Source: Mycolicibacterium sp. TUM20985
Lineage (GTDB): Bacteria; Actinomycetota; Actinomycetes; Mycobacteriales; Mycobacteriaceae
Assembly: GCF_030295745.1 (NCBI RefSeq)
Contig: NZ_AP027291.1
Location: forward strand, 1,178,001-1,242,000
Direction of reading: 5' to 3'
Length of the DNA stretch: 64,000 nucleotides
The position numbers and the translations under genes are program-made. Within the stretch, counting starts at the first letter, position 1; every line of letters begins with the position of its first letter. Shown here one piece after another: positions 1 through 9,157 of this stretch. A model generated the notes under the pieces. It was given only the letters and a program-made list of their open reading frames with translations, did not search any database and was not told where the DNA came from.

Positions 1-594
1 ATCGACACGCACGCCAAGGGCCGGCCGGCGGACCAACTGCGGGAGTGGGCGGCGCAGCGCGCACCCGCTCTCGGCATCCCGGCGACGGCGCTGGAGGCCT
101 ACGCGTACGCGGCGCGGGTCGCCGAGGTGGAGAACCCGAAATGCCACCTGGCCTGGACCACGCTGGCGGGGATCGGCATGGTCGAGAGCCACCACGGCAC
201 CTACCGCGGCGCGACGATCGCCCCCGACGGTGACATCACGCCGCCCATCCGCGGGGTCCGGCTCGACGGTTCGATGGGCAACATGGCAATCCCGGACACC
301 GACGGCGGCGTACTGGACGGCGATCGCCTGATGGACCGGGCGATGGGGCCGATGCAGTTCATCCCCGAGACCTGGAAGCTGTACGGCGTCGATGCGAACA
401 ACGACGGCATCGTCAGCCCCGACAACATCGACGACGCGGCGCTGTCCGCGGCGGGATATCTCTGCTGGCGCGGGAAGGACCTCGCCAAGCCGCGGGGCTG
501 GATGGACGCGCTGCGCGCCTACAACTTGTCCGACCAGTACGCCAGGACGGTCCGGGACTGGGCGACCGCCTACGCCGAAGGTCATTCCCTGTGA
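1..594 (+). CDS. lpqU: Lytic murein transglycosylase, LpqU-type (3' part)
   Basis: The reading frame is open from the first base of the window, so the N-terminus, including any lipoprotein signal, is missing; 197 codons remain before TGA at 592. The segment GMVESHHGTYRG holds the catalytic glutamate expected of a soluble-lytic-transglycosylase fold, followed by GPMQFIPETW and the YLCW / LRAYNLSDQYA stretch typical of MltB-like enzymes. Such enzymes cleave the MurNAc-GlcNAc bond in the cell envelope. The gene lies directly before eno, as lpqU (Rv1022) does in M. tuberculosis. Assignment is by motif and gene order and is confident; the exact in vivo role is not shown by sequence. Confidence 0.85.
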   Translation: MDTHAKGRPADQLREWAAQRAPALGIPATALEAYAYAARVAEVENPKCHLAWTTLAGIGMVESHHGTYRGATIAPDGDITPPIRGVRLDGSMGNMAIPDTDGGVLDGDRLMDRAMGPMQFIPETWKLYGVDANNDGIVSPDNIDDAALSAAGYLCWRGKDLAKPRGWMDALRAYNLSDQYARTVRDWATAYAEGHSL

Positions 595-1965
<1,371 letters not shown>

Positions 1966-1986
1966 CCGCGCGGCGGTCATTCGGTC

Positions 1987-2679
1987 ATGCCCGACGCCAA
2001 GCGGCCCGACCCCCGGCGACGCACGCCCGCGTCGCGGCCGGGGAAGGGTGGCGGTCGGCCGCGGGGGGCGTCCCCGATCCGGCGGGAGCCGCGCGCGATC
2101 GAGCCGCGGCCCGCACCGGAGTCCGCGGCCGAGGTCACCGACGACGAATCGGGTGACGACGCGGCCACCGGCGTCATCGAACCGATCAAGAGGGCGATCG
2201 CCGACGCCGCCGAACAGCAGTCCGATCAACGGTTGGGCTCGGCGGCTCGACGCGCCGCGATCCTGGCGGCCGTGGTGTGCGTGCTGACGCTGACCATCGC
2301 GGGCCCGGTGCGGACGTACTTCGCGCAGCGGACCGAGATGAAGCAACTCTCCGATGCCGAGGCCCAATTGCGTTCGCAGATATCAGATTTGGAGCAGCAG
2401 AAGATCAAGCTCGGCGACCCGGTGTACATCGCGGCACAGGCCCGCGAGCGGCTGGGCTTCGTCATGCCCGGTGACATTCCCTATCAGGTGCAGCTGCCGC
2501 CGGGTGAGGTTCCGCAGGCGGCGCCCGGCGTGGATCCCGTGGCGCCGACGTCCGGCCAGCCGTGGTACACCTCGCTGTGGCACACGATCGCCGATGCGCC
2601 GCACGGGGTTTCGCAGATCCCACTGGCACCCCCGCCGCCACCACTGCCCGCTCCCGTCCCGCCGCCGCCCGGTGGTTGA
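1987..2679 (+). CDS. Septum formation initiator (FtsB/DivIC-like)
   Basis: This 230-aa bitopic membrane protein is the counterpart of Rv1024. The first ~80 residues are Arg/Pro-rich and probably cytoplasmic. A single membrane span, AAILAAVVCVLTLTIAG, sits near residues 90-110. It is followed by a short coiled coil (QLSDAEAQLRSQISDLEQQK), the family hallmark YIAAQARERLGFVMPGD, and a Pro-rich extracellular tail. FtsB/DivIC proteins join FtsL and FtsQ in the divisome. Position directly after eno is conserved across actinobacteria. The long basic N-terminal extension is usual for mycobacteria. Confidence 0.9.
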   Translation: MPDAKRPDPRRRTPASRPGKGGGRPRGASPIRREPRAIEPRPAPESAAEVTDDESGDDAATGVIEPIKRAIADAAEQQSDQRLGSAARRAAILAAVVCVLTLTIAGPVRTYFAQRTEMKQLSDAEAQLRSQISDLEQQKIKLGDPVYIAAQARERLGFVMPGDIPYQVQLPPGEVPQAAPGVDPVAPTSGQPWYTSLWHTIADAPHGVSQIPLAPPPPPLPAPVPPPPGG

Positions 2680-3166
2680 CCGCGCCGATCTCGACGCCGT
2701 CGCGCGCCAACTGGGCCGTGACCCGCGAGGTGTCCTCGAGATCGCCTACCGCTGCCCCAACGGTGAACCGGGTGTGGTGAAGACCGCGCCGACACTGCCC
2801 GACGGAACACCGTTTCCGACGCTGTACTACCTGACCCATCCCGCGCTGACCGCGGCGGCCAGCCGACTGGAGTCCGCGGGGTTGATGCGGGACATGACCG
2901 AGCGGCTGGCTGATGACCAGGACCTGGCCGACGCCTACCGGCGGGCGCACGCGTCATATCTGGCCGAACGCGACGCCGTCGAGCCGTTGGGCACCACGTT
3001 CTCCGGTGGTGGCATGCCCGACCGCGTCAAGTGCCTGCACGTCGTGATCGCGCACTCGCTGGCCAAGGGTCCCGGCGTGAACCCCTTCGGCGACGAGGCA
3101 CTGGCCATGCTGGCCGTCGAACCGGCAATGGCCGGAATCCTGGACCGAGAGGTATGGACGTCATGA
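2672..3166 (+). CDS. DUF501 family protein
   Basis: This protein of about 164 aa matches the Rv1025/DUF501 family: ARQLGRDPRGVLEIAYRCP at the start, then the PTLYYLTHP signature, and CLHVVIAHSLAKGPGVNPFG towards the end. A GTG at 2672 lies 8 bp inside the ftsB-like gene; it gives a normal family N-terminus and implies translational coupling. The family has conserved Cys and His residues (here RCP and CLHVVIAH) but no established biochemical function. Reading the frame further upstream gives Arg/Pro-rich sequence that is an artefact of the overlapping gene. Confidence 0.85.
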   Translation: MVDRADLDAVARQLGRDPRGVLEIAYRCPNGEPGVVKTAPTLPDGTPFPTLYYLTHPALTAAASRLESAGLMRDMTERLADDQDLADAYRRAHASYLAERDAVEPLGTTFSGGGMPDRVKCLHVVIAHSLAKGPGVNPFGDEALAMLAVEPAMAGILDREVWTS

Positions 3167-4104
3167 CGAGGGTCGCTGCAATCGACTGTGGTACCAACTC
3201 GATTCGGCTGCTGATCGCCGACGTGACGGGCGACGGGCTGACCGACGTGCACCGCGAGATGCGGATCGTGCGGCTCGGCGAGGGCGTCGACGCGACGGGC
3301 AGCTTCGCCCCGGCCGCCCTCCTGCGGACGCGGGCGGCGCTGGCCGACTACGCCTTCCTGTTGCAGACCCACGGGGTAACGACGGTGCGGATGGTCGCGA
3401 CGTCGGCGACCCGCGATGCGGCCAACCGCGACGAGTTCTTCGCGATGACGGCCGACGTGCTGGGCGAGGTGGTGCCGGGTGCCGTCGCCGAGGTCATCAC
3501 CGGTACCGAGGAGGCCGAGCTGTCATTCCGCGGCGCTGTCGGCGAACTCGACTCCACCGCAGCACCTTTCGTCGTCGTCGACCTCGGTGGCGGATCGACG
3601 GAGGTGGTACTGGGCAGCGCGGCCGGCGTGGAGGCGAGTTACTCCGCGAACATCGGCTGCGTGCGGCTGACCGAACGGTGCCTGGCTTCCGACCCGCCCA
3701 CCGAGGCCGAGGTGGCCGATGCGCGCGCGGTCGTCCGTGACGGTCTCGCGGAGGCCTTCGCGGCCGTCCCCGTGGAGCGGGCGCAGACCTGGGTCGGCGT
3801 GGCGGGCACGATGACCACCCTGTCGGCGCTGGCGCTGAATCTGGCGACCTACGACTCCGAGGCCATTCACCTGTCCCGCGTCGGGTTCGACGATCTGCTG
3901 ACGGTCTGCGGCGGGCTGCTCGCGATGACACGCCGCCAGCGTGCGGCGCTGGGACCGATGCACGAGGGCCGGGTGGACGTGATCGGTGGCGGCGCCATCG
4001 TGGTCGAGGAGCTGGCGCGCGCCCTTGGCGAGCGGGCCGGGATCGACGAGCTGGTGGTCAGCGAGCACGACATCCTCGACGGCATCGCCTTTTCGATTGC
4101 CTAG
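3163..4104 (+). CDS. ppx: Exopolyphosphatase / pppGpp phosphohydrolase family (Ppx/GppA)
   Basis: This 313-aa actin-fold phosphatase corresponds to Rv1026. It carries the phosphate-1 motif AAIDCGTNSIRLLIAD at the N-terminus, the TSATRDAANRDEFF segment, the phosphate-2 motif VVDLGGGSTEVVLG near residue 130, and GVAGTMTTLSALAL. Such enzymes cleave terminal phosphates from polyphosphate and in some bacteria pppGpp. ATG at 3163 overlaps the DUF501 stop (ATGA); an alternative ATG at 3154 is too close to the ribosome site GAGAGG at 3147. The 3' end carries a small tandem duplication that includes its stop codon. Confidence 0.93.
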   Translation: MTRVAAIDCGTNSIRLLIADVTGDGLTDVHREMRIVRLGEGVDATGSFAPAALLRTRAALADYAFLLQTHGVTTVRMVATSATRDAANRDEFFAMTADVLGEVVPGAVAEVITGTEEAELSFRGAVGELDSTAAPFVVVDLGGGSTEVVLGSAAGVEASYSANIGCVRLTERCLASDPPTEAEVADARAVVRDGLAEAFAAVPVERAQTWVGVAGTMTTLSALALNLATYDSEAIHLSRVGFDDLLTVCGGLLAMTRRQRAALGPMHEGRVDVIGGGAIVVEELARALGERAGIDELVVSEHDILDGIAFSIA

Positions 4105-4122
4105 CTCTTTCGATTGCCTAGC
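4091..4122 (+). repeat. 15-bp direct repeat spanning the ppx stop codon
   Basis: TTTCGATTGCCTAGC occurs at 4091-4105 and again at 4108-4122 (17-bp period). The ppx TAG stop (4102-4104) lies in the first copy, so a second TAG sits in the second copy. The exact match points to a recent slippage duplication. Confidence 0.85.
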
Positions 4123-4196
4123 CAGGTTTCGAGGCCCCCCGGCGCCGGGTATTGACGGTCTGCCCGAGCGGGCAGGGTTCGACAAGGGGAGACACC

Positions 4197-4490
4197 ATGG
4201 CCAATGAGCACACTCGCGGAGTCGACGACCCGGCTGCCGAGATCTTGGCGACCGGCGGCCTGATCACGCTGCTGGGCTCAGTGGTGGCCGCCGTGATCGC
4301 CGTGGTGTACCTCGGGGACGGGAATATCGCGATGGCGGCGCTTCTCGGCTCGGTCGCGTTGGTCAGCTTCGTGGGCAGCCTGGTGTGCTTTGCCGCGGAC
4401 AGCAATCGGTCCGACGACGCCCCGCTGCCGTTCCCGAGTTGGTTGCGTACCAAATCGGAGACGGCAGCCGAGCTGCCGGCATTGCAGTAA
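4197..4490 (+). CDS. Small two-span membrane protein, unknown function
   Basis: This 97-aa protein has no recognised domain. A short acidic/polar head (residues 1-16) is followed by two hydrophobic segments, LITLLGSVVAAVIAVVYLG (about 20-38) and IAMAALLGSVALVSFVGSLV (about 42-61), and a hydrophilic tail with SNRSDDAPLPF. The ATG at 4197 has the strong ribosome site AAGGGGA at 4183-4189, which rules out the upstream in-frame start at 4152. It stands alone between ppx and the convergent Cys-rich peptide gene. Confidence 0.8.
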   Translation: MANEHTRGVDDPAAEILATGGLITLLGSVVAAVIAVVYLGDGNIAMAALLGSVALVSFVGSLVCFAADSNRSDDAPLPFPSWLRTKSETAAELPALQ

Positions 4491-4501
4491 TAGGGCGGGT
4501 G

Positions 4502-4606
4502 TCAGCGCCGCACGTTGCAGTTGGGCGGGTTTCCACAATGGTGGCCGCCATCGCACGCGTTGCAATGACAGTTGCAGCCGCCGGCCTTCTGGTCTGGAAT
4601 TCGCAT
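4502..4606 (-). CDS. 34-aa Cys/His-rich peptide (metallothionein-like candidate)
   Basis: A short minus-strand ORF encodes 34 residues with six Cys and three His, concentrated in residues 11-30: CNCHCNAC, then DGGHHCG and PPNCN, ending NVRR. The CxCxCxxC pattern plus paired His suggests a metal-binding (metallothionein-like) peptide, but it does not resemble M. tuberculosis MymT as I recall that sequence. Support for translation is the near-perfect ribosome site AGAGGTGG six bases before the ATG at 4606. It begins 63 bp downstream of the CoA-synthetase gene on the same strand, so it may be read from that transcript or from its own promoter in the gap. A spurious ORF cannot be excluded; expression and homologues are the test. 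Confidence 0.65.
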   Translation of the reverse strand: MRIPDQKAGGCNCHCNACDGGHHCGNPPNCNVRR

Positions 4607-4668
4607 GGCAATCCACCTCTGCTCAATCGGTCGAACATTCATCTATGACGATTAGACGATATGTCCGA

Positions 4669-6555
4669 TCACTCCCTCATGGGTTCGGACTTGAGGATCG
4701 ATGTGAGGGCGTCGAGAACGCCAACGTCCTCGATCGTCGACGGAACGGGTTCGTCGCGGCCGTCGGCGATGCCGCGCATGGTCTTGCGCAGGATCTTGCC
4801 CGACCGGGTCTTCGGTAGGGCGGGCACGATGTCGACGCGTTTGAGGCTGGCGACCGCACCGATGTTGTCCCGGACCGCGGCGACCAACTCCTCGACCAGA
4901 CCGTCGGCGGACGCGCCCGACTTCAGCACGACGAACCCTCTAGGCACCTGGCCCTTGATCGGGTCGGAAACACCGATCACCGCGCACTCGGCGACCGCGG
5001 GATGCGTCGCGAGGGCCGCCTCGATGGCGCCGGTCGACAACCGGTGCCCGGCGATGTTGATGGTGTCGTCGGTGCGGCCCATGACGAACAGGTAGCCGTC
5101 CCAGTCGAGATAGCCGCCGTCCCCCGAGAGGTAGTAGCCCTCGAACGCCGACAGATACGACGCGACGTAGCGATCGTCGTCACCCCACAGCGTCGGCAGG
5201 GTGCCCGGCGGCAGCGGGAGCTTGATGCAGATCGACCCCTCTTCGCCTGCGGCGCACTGCGTTCCGTCGGGTCGGAGGACGCGGACGTCATAACCGGGCA
5301 TCGGCACGGTCGCCGAGCCGGGTTTGATCGGCATCGTCTCGACGCCCATCGGCGCAGCCGCGATCGACCAGCCGGTCTCGGTCTGCCACCAGTGGTCGAC
5401 GACGGGGATGCCGAGCTTCTCCGAAGCCCAGTGGTACGTCGCGGGGTCCAGTCGCTCGCCCGCCTGGAACAGGTAGCGAAGCGAGGACACGTCGTAGCGG
5501 GTGAGGAGGGTGGCGTCGGGGTCGTCCTTCTTGATGGCGCGGATGGCCGTCGGCGCCGAGAAGAGCGCCTTTACACCGTATTCGGCGACGACCCGCCAGA
5601 ACGCTCCCGCGTCGGGGGTTGCCACCGGCTTGCCTTCGTAGAGCACGGTGGTGGCGCCGAGCAGCAGCGGGCCGTAGACGATGTAGGAGTGGCCGACCAC
5701 CCAGCCGACGTCGGACGCGGCCCAGTACACGTCGCCGGGTTCGGTGTCGTAGATGTGGCGCATCGTCCACAGCAGGGCGACGGCGTGGCCGCCGTTGTCG
5801 CGGACGATGCCCTTGGGCTTGCCGGTCGTCCCGGAGGTGTAGAGCACGTAGAGCGGATCGGTCGCGGCCACGGGCACCGGATCGACGGGCTGTGCGTCGG
5901 TCATCGCGTCGGCCCACGAGACGTCGCGGCCGGGCGTCAGCTCGCACGGCGCCTGATCGCGCTGGAGGACGACGCAGGCGGGAGTGGTGTGCTCGGCGAG
6001 GTCGAGCGCGTGGTCCACCATCGACTTGTAGTCGACGATGCGTGTGGGTTCGATACCGCACGACGCCGACACGACGACGGCCGGGCGCGCGTCGTCGATG
6101 CGGACCGCGAGCTCGTGCGCCGCGAAACCGCCGAACACCACCGAGTGCACGGCGCCGAGTCGGGCGCAGGCCAGCATCGCGATGACGGCCTCGGGCACCA
6201 TCGGCATGTAGATGACGACGCGGTCGCCCTTCCCGACGCCGAGCCCGCGCAGCACCCCCGCGAAGCGCGCGGTCTCGTCGAGGAGCTCGCGGTAGGTGTA
6301 GGTGCGTTTGGTGCCGGCCAGCGGCGAGTCGTAGATGAGGGCGGCCTGCTCGCCGCGGCCGTGCTCGACGTGGCGGTCGAGGGCGTTCGCGCAGGTGTTG
6401 AGCTCGCCGTCCGGGAACCACCGGTAGAACGGCGGATGGTCGTCGTCGAGGACGCGCTGCGGGGCCTTGGTCCACGTCACCTCGCGGGCGGCGTCGCCCC
6501 AAAAGGTGCGTGCGTCTTCGATACTGGCGTCGAACATTTCGCGGTACCTGGCCAT
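4669..6555 (-). CDS. Propionyl/acetyl-CoA synthetase (PrpE/Acs family)
   Basis: This 628-aa AMP-forming acyl-CoA synthetase activates short-chain acids through an acyl-adenylate. N-terminal RYREMFDASIEDARTFWGD is the ACAS leader. VVSASCGIEPTRIVDYK is characteristic of the propionyl-CoA synthetase branch. YTSGTTGKPKGIVRDNGG is the P-loop, WWQTETGWSI the adenylate site and GRTDDTINIAGHRL the hinge. The C-terminal KTRSGKILRK contains the catalytic lysine that is acetylated in this family. The ATG at 6555 lies 7 bases from a TACCGT -10 element, so the transcript may be leaderless. Propionate is the likely substrate, but acetate cannot be ruled out. Confidence 0.88.
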   Translation of the reverse strand: MARYREMFDASIEDARTFWGDAAREVTWTKAPQRVLDDDHPPFYRWFPDGELNTCANALDRHVEHGRGEQAALIYDSPLAGTKRTYTYRELLDETARFAGVLRGLGVGKGDRVVIYMPMVPEAVIAMLACARLGAVHSVVFGGFAAHELAVRIDDARPAVVVSASCGIEPTRIVDYKSMVDHALDLAEHTTPACVVLQRDQAPCELTPGRDVSWADAMTDAQPVDPVPVAATDPLYVLYTSGTTGKPKGIVRDNGGHAVALLWTMRHIYDTEPGDVYWAASDVGWVVGHSYIVYGPLLLGATTVLYEGKPVATPDAGAFWRVVAEYGVKALFSAPTAIRAIKKDDPDATLLTRYDVSSLRYLFQAGERLDPATYHWASEKLGIPVVDHWWQTETGWSIAAAPMGVETMPIKPGSATVPMPGYDVRVLRPDGTQCAAGEEGSICIKLPLPPGTLPTLWGDDDRYVASYLSAFEGYYLSGDGGYLDWDGYLFVMGRTDDTINIAGHRLSTGAIEAALATHPAVAECAVIGVSDPIKGQVPRGFVVLKSGASADGLVEELVAAVRDNIGAVASLKRVDIVPALPKTRSGKILRKTMRGIADGRDEPVPSTIEDVGVLDALTSILKSEPMRE

Positions 6556-6562
6556 ACCTGCG

Positions 6563-6592
6563 ACGGTACTGCCTTCGGGGGTCCCTTAACCT
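6563..6592. promoter_or_regulatory. Divergent -10 elements for two probable leaderless genes
   Basis: On the minus strand TACCGT (6568-6563) is followed 7 bases later by the ATG at 6555. On the plus strand TAACCT (6587-6592) is followed 6 bases later by the GTG at 6599. Both fit TANNNT with the start codon at the expected transcription start. Neither gene has a good Shine-Dalgarno sequence. Inferred from sequence only. Confidence 0.5.
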
Positions 6593-6598
6593 GGAGTC

Positions 6599-7483
6599 GT
6601 GAGTAGTCTCGTGCCGGCGATCGATGGCGTGCGCAGGTCCTTCGTCGAGGCCCGCGGGGTGCGCTTCCACGTCACCGAGGCGGGTCCTCCGGACGGCAGG
6701 CCGGTGCTGGCCCTGCACGGCTGGCCACAGCACCACTGGGTGTACCGCGACTTGCTCGCCGACCCCCCTCCCGGGTTGCGGATCATCGCGCCCGACCTGC
6801 CGGGCTACGGGTGGTCCGGGCCTGCGCCGCACGCATGGGCCAAGGACGACGTCGCCGCTGACGTGCTGGCCTTGATGGACGCGATGGGTCTCGATCGGGT
6901 GCTGCTCGTCGGACACGACTGGGGTGGCTTCGTGGGGTACCGGATGGTGCTGGCCGAGCCGGAGCGGTTCGACGGCTACCTGGTGATGAACATGGCGCAC
7001 CCCTGGCAGACGCCGCGGACCATCCTGCCGCACTTCTGGCGGTTCCTGGCCTACCAACCGTTCGTGGCCTCGATCGGCATGCTGCTGCAGCGGCGGACGC
7101 CGTACCTGGAGCGCGTCATCTACCGGGTCGGCCCCAAGGCGCATCGCGTCAAGCCCGCCGACGCGCGCATCTACGCCGAACGCTTCCGCGATCCCGTGGT
7201 GGCCCGCGCCGCGACCGACACCTACCGCACGTTCCTGCTGCGTGAATTGCCAGCGGGAGCAAGGGAACCCGAGCAGCGCCGGGCGACGGTGCCGATCCGC
7301 GCGCTGTTCGGGATGGCGGACTTCGCCGTGCACCCGTCACTCGCCGACCCCGCGACCGCCAACGCCGACGACTACACGTTCGAGCCGGTCGATTGCGGGC
7401 ACTTCGTCATCGACGAACGCCCCGAGCTGGTGCGGGCGAAGCTGATCGCCTTCGCCGAGGAGACCGCCCCGCCCACGCCCTAG
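6599..7483 (+). CDS. Alpha/beta hydrolase, epoxide-hydrolase-like
   Basis: This 294-aa enzyme of the epoxide hydrolase/haloalkane dehalogenase group has the oxyanion-hole motif LHGWPQHHW near residue 38. The nucleophile elbow VGHDWGGFVG near residue 103 has Asp as nucleophile, which points to an epoxide hydrolase or dehalogenase rather than an esterase. The catalytic His is in DCGHFVIDERPE near the C-terminus. A cap domain is inferred from length. It is divergent from the CoA synthetase; a detoxification role is plausible, the substrate unknown. GTG at 6599 is probably leaderless. Confidence 0.8.
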   Translation: MSSLVPAIDGVRRSFVEARGVRFHVTEAGPPDGRPVLALHGWPQHHWVYRDLLADPPPGLRIIAPDLPGYGWSGPAPHAWAKDDVAADVLALMDAMGLDRVLLVGHDWGGFVGYRMVLAEPERFDGYLVMNMAHPWQTPRTILPHFWRFLAYQPFVASIGMLLQRRTPYLERVIYRVGPKAHRVKPADARIYAERFRDPVVARAATDTYRTFLLRELPAGAREPEQRRATVPIRALFGMADFAVHPSLADPATANADDYTFEPVDCGHFVIDERPELVRAKLIAFAEETAPPTP

Positions 7484-7485
7484 CG

Positions 7486-7536
7486 CGATTTCGGCGCGCG
7501 AACAGTCGCTGAGCGAACGTTTGCGCGCCGAAATCG
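7486..7536. repeat. Perfect 14-bp inverted repeat (dispersed mycobacterial palindrome)
   Basis: CGATTTCGGCGCGC at 7486-7499 is repeated in inverted form at 7523-7536 around a 23-base loop. It begins three bases after the hydrolase stop. It could act as a terminator, but it has no T-run. From memory, very similar TTTCGGCGCGC palindromes are scattered between genes in many fast-growing mycobacteria, so it is probably a repeat-family copy. Confidence 0.75.
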
Positions 7537-7562
7537 GCGGGGGGGTCTGTCAGAATCACGCG

Positions 7563-8402
7563 ATGACCGACGACTGGCGTGCCATCAACCTGGCGAATTG
7601 GGAGTCGCGGGTGCCGATGCACACCGGTCCCGACGGCTACGACCTCGCGAGCTTCGACGACCCGGCGTACCTGTCCCCGGTGGTGCGCTACGACCTGCCG
7701 AGGCTCGGGCGGCTCGACGGGCGGGACGTCGTCCACCTGCAGTGTCACATCGGTACCGACACCGTGTCGCTGGCGCGGCTGGGAGCAAAGTCGGTAACGG
7801 GTCTGGACTTCTCTGCCTCCGCCGTGGCGGCGGGACGCACACTGGCTGCCCGCGCGGGCGCCGACGTCGCGTTCGTCGAGGCCGATCTGCACGACGCCGT
7901 CGACGCGCTCGGACCCGGCTGCGCCGACGTCGTATACACCGGGATCGGAGCGCTGTGTTGGCTGCCCGACGTTCGCCGCTGGGCGGGGATCGTCGCCACG
8001 CTGCTGAGGCCCGGTGGCCGCTTGTTCATCCGGGAGGGCCACCCCGTGCTGTGGGCGATGAGCGACCCTCGCCCGGACGGGCTGCTGGTCATCGAATACC
8101 CCTACTTCGAAACGGCGGGAACGGTTTTCGTCGAGCACGACAGCTATGCGGGATCGGGCACCGTCGAGTCGCCGGAATCGGTCGTGTTCAATCATGGTCT
8201 CGGCGAGATCTTCTCTGCGCTGCTCGACGCCGGGCTGGTGATCACCGCGTTCGAGGAGCATCGGGAACTCGCCTGGAACTACTTCGGCGAGGCAATGTCA
8301 CCGAGCCCCGACTTCGAGGGTGAGTTCATCCTCACCAGCGGTGGCGAGCGAATGCCGATGACCTATACGCTGCAGGCATTCAAGATCGACTCGCAGAAGT
8401 AA
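7563..8402 (+). CDS. Class I SAM-dependent methyltransferase
   Basis: This 279-aa protein has a Rossmann-like methyltransferase fold. Motif I is VVHLQCHIGTDTVSLARLG, followed by VTGLDFSASAV (acidic Asp contacting SAM), DVAFVEADLHDA (motif II) and the post-motif LLRPGGRLFIREGHPV. The N-terminus DDWRAINLANWESRVPMH is typical of a widespread actinobacterial family without a known substrate. The ATG at 7563 is chosen because the upstream TTG reading at 7521 would begin inside the palindrome. It is followed by a TetR gene 147 bp downstream on the same strand. Confidence 0.82.
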   Translation: MTDDWRAINLANWESRVPMHTGPDGYDLASFDDPAYLSPVVRYDLPRLGRLDGRDVVHLQCHIGTDTVSLARLGAKSVTGLDFSASAVAAGRTLAARAGADVAFVEADLHDAVDALGPGCADVVYTGIGALCWLPDVRRWAGIVATLLRPGGRLFIREGHPVLWAMSDPRPDGLLVIEYPYFETAGTVFVEHDSYAGSGTVESPESVVFNHGLGEIFSALLDAGLVITAFEEHRELAWNYFGEAMSPSPDFEGEFILTSGGERMPMTYTLQAFKIDSQK

Positions 8403-8506
8403 ATGCCGGGGCGGATCCAGTCCCCTCCTCTGGACCCGCCCTTGCCCAGCAAATATAGACACAACCGTTCATTGATCGCAATCGGGTGCGGTGAAGGTGG
8501 TCCTAC

Positions 8507-8518
8507 AGTTCGTGAACT
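8507..8518. promoter_or_regulatory. Short palindrome before a tetR gene (possible operator)
   Basis: AGTTC-GT-GAACT lies 31 bases upstream of the TetR start in an otherwise gene-free 147-bp gap. TetR repressors often bind palindromes in their own promoters. The arms are only 5 bp, so this is weak. Confidence 0.3.
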
Positions 8519-8549
8519 CCGCAAGCATTCACGTCGAGCAGGTCGAGGT

Positions 8550-9155
8550 ATGACCGACACCAGACGACTCAGTCCAGGGCGGCATCAGCTCAGTCGTGAC
8601 GAGGTCCGGACCAACCAGCGCGAGCGCATCTTCGCCGCACTCGAGACCGTGATGTCGGTGAAGGGTTACCCGGACACCAGCGTGGCCGACGTCATCAAGG
8701 GCGCCGGCGTCTCTCGGCAGACCTTCTACCAAATGTTCCGTTCCAAACAGGACTGCTTCGTCGCGGGCTTCGCAGAGCGGCAGGGGGCGGTGATCGAGCT
8801 GATCATGGCTACACCCGAGTCCGATGACCCGATGACCCGCTTCGAAAGCCTGCTGAGCAATTACCTCGCCGCGATGGCCGCGAACCCGGCGCTGTCCCGC
8901 CTGTATCTGATCGGCGTGTACGCGGCTGGGCGGGAGGCGATTGCCGTGCGCCTCGGACTCCAGCAGCAGTTCGTCGACGGTGTCGCGATGGTGTTCGGCG
9001 CCAGGACGGACCTGCACCGCTTCAGTTGTCAGGCCTTGGTCGCGGCGATCTCCACGCTGGTGACCAATGCCCTGCTCGACGACGATCCTCAGACGGTGCT
9101 CGATCTGACCAAGCCGCTCGTCGAGGTCGCCAGGAAGATCATGACCCAGCAGTAG
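8550..9155 (+). CDS. TetR/AcrR family transcriptional regulator
   Basis: This 201-aa protein has an N-terminal helix-turn-helix: RERIFAALETVMSVKGYPDT, then SVADVIKGAGVSRQTFYQMF with the recognition helix, and RSKQDCFVAGFAERQ. The C-terminal ligand domain has no recognisable ligand signature. ATG at 8550 follows GGTCGAGG; the longer reading back to 8403 gives a Pro/Arg-rich non-family sequence and is rejected. Its targets could include the methyltransferase upstream, but nothing in the sequence proves it. Confidence 0.85.
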   Translation: MTDTRRLSPGRHQLSRDEVRTNQRERIFAALETVMSVKGYPDTSVADVIKGAGVSRQTFYQMFRSKQDCFVAGFAERQGAVIELIMATPESDDPMTRFESLLSNYLAAMAANPALSRLYLIGVYAAGREAIAVRLGLQQQFVDGVAMVFGARTDLHRFSCQALVAAISTLVTNALLDDDPQTVLDLTKPLVEVARKIMTQQ

Positions 9156-9157
9156 CC

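Noticed and set aside
5288..7333. A 681-codon minus-strand ORF across the CoA synthetase and hydrolase genes
   Set aside because: Arg/His-rich shadow composition with no domain; both real genes in other frames have full family motifs.
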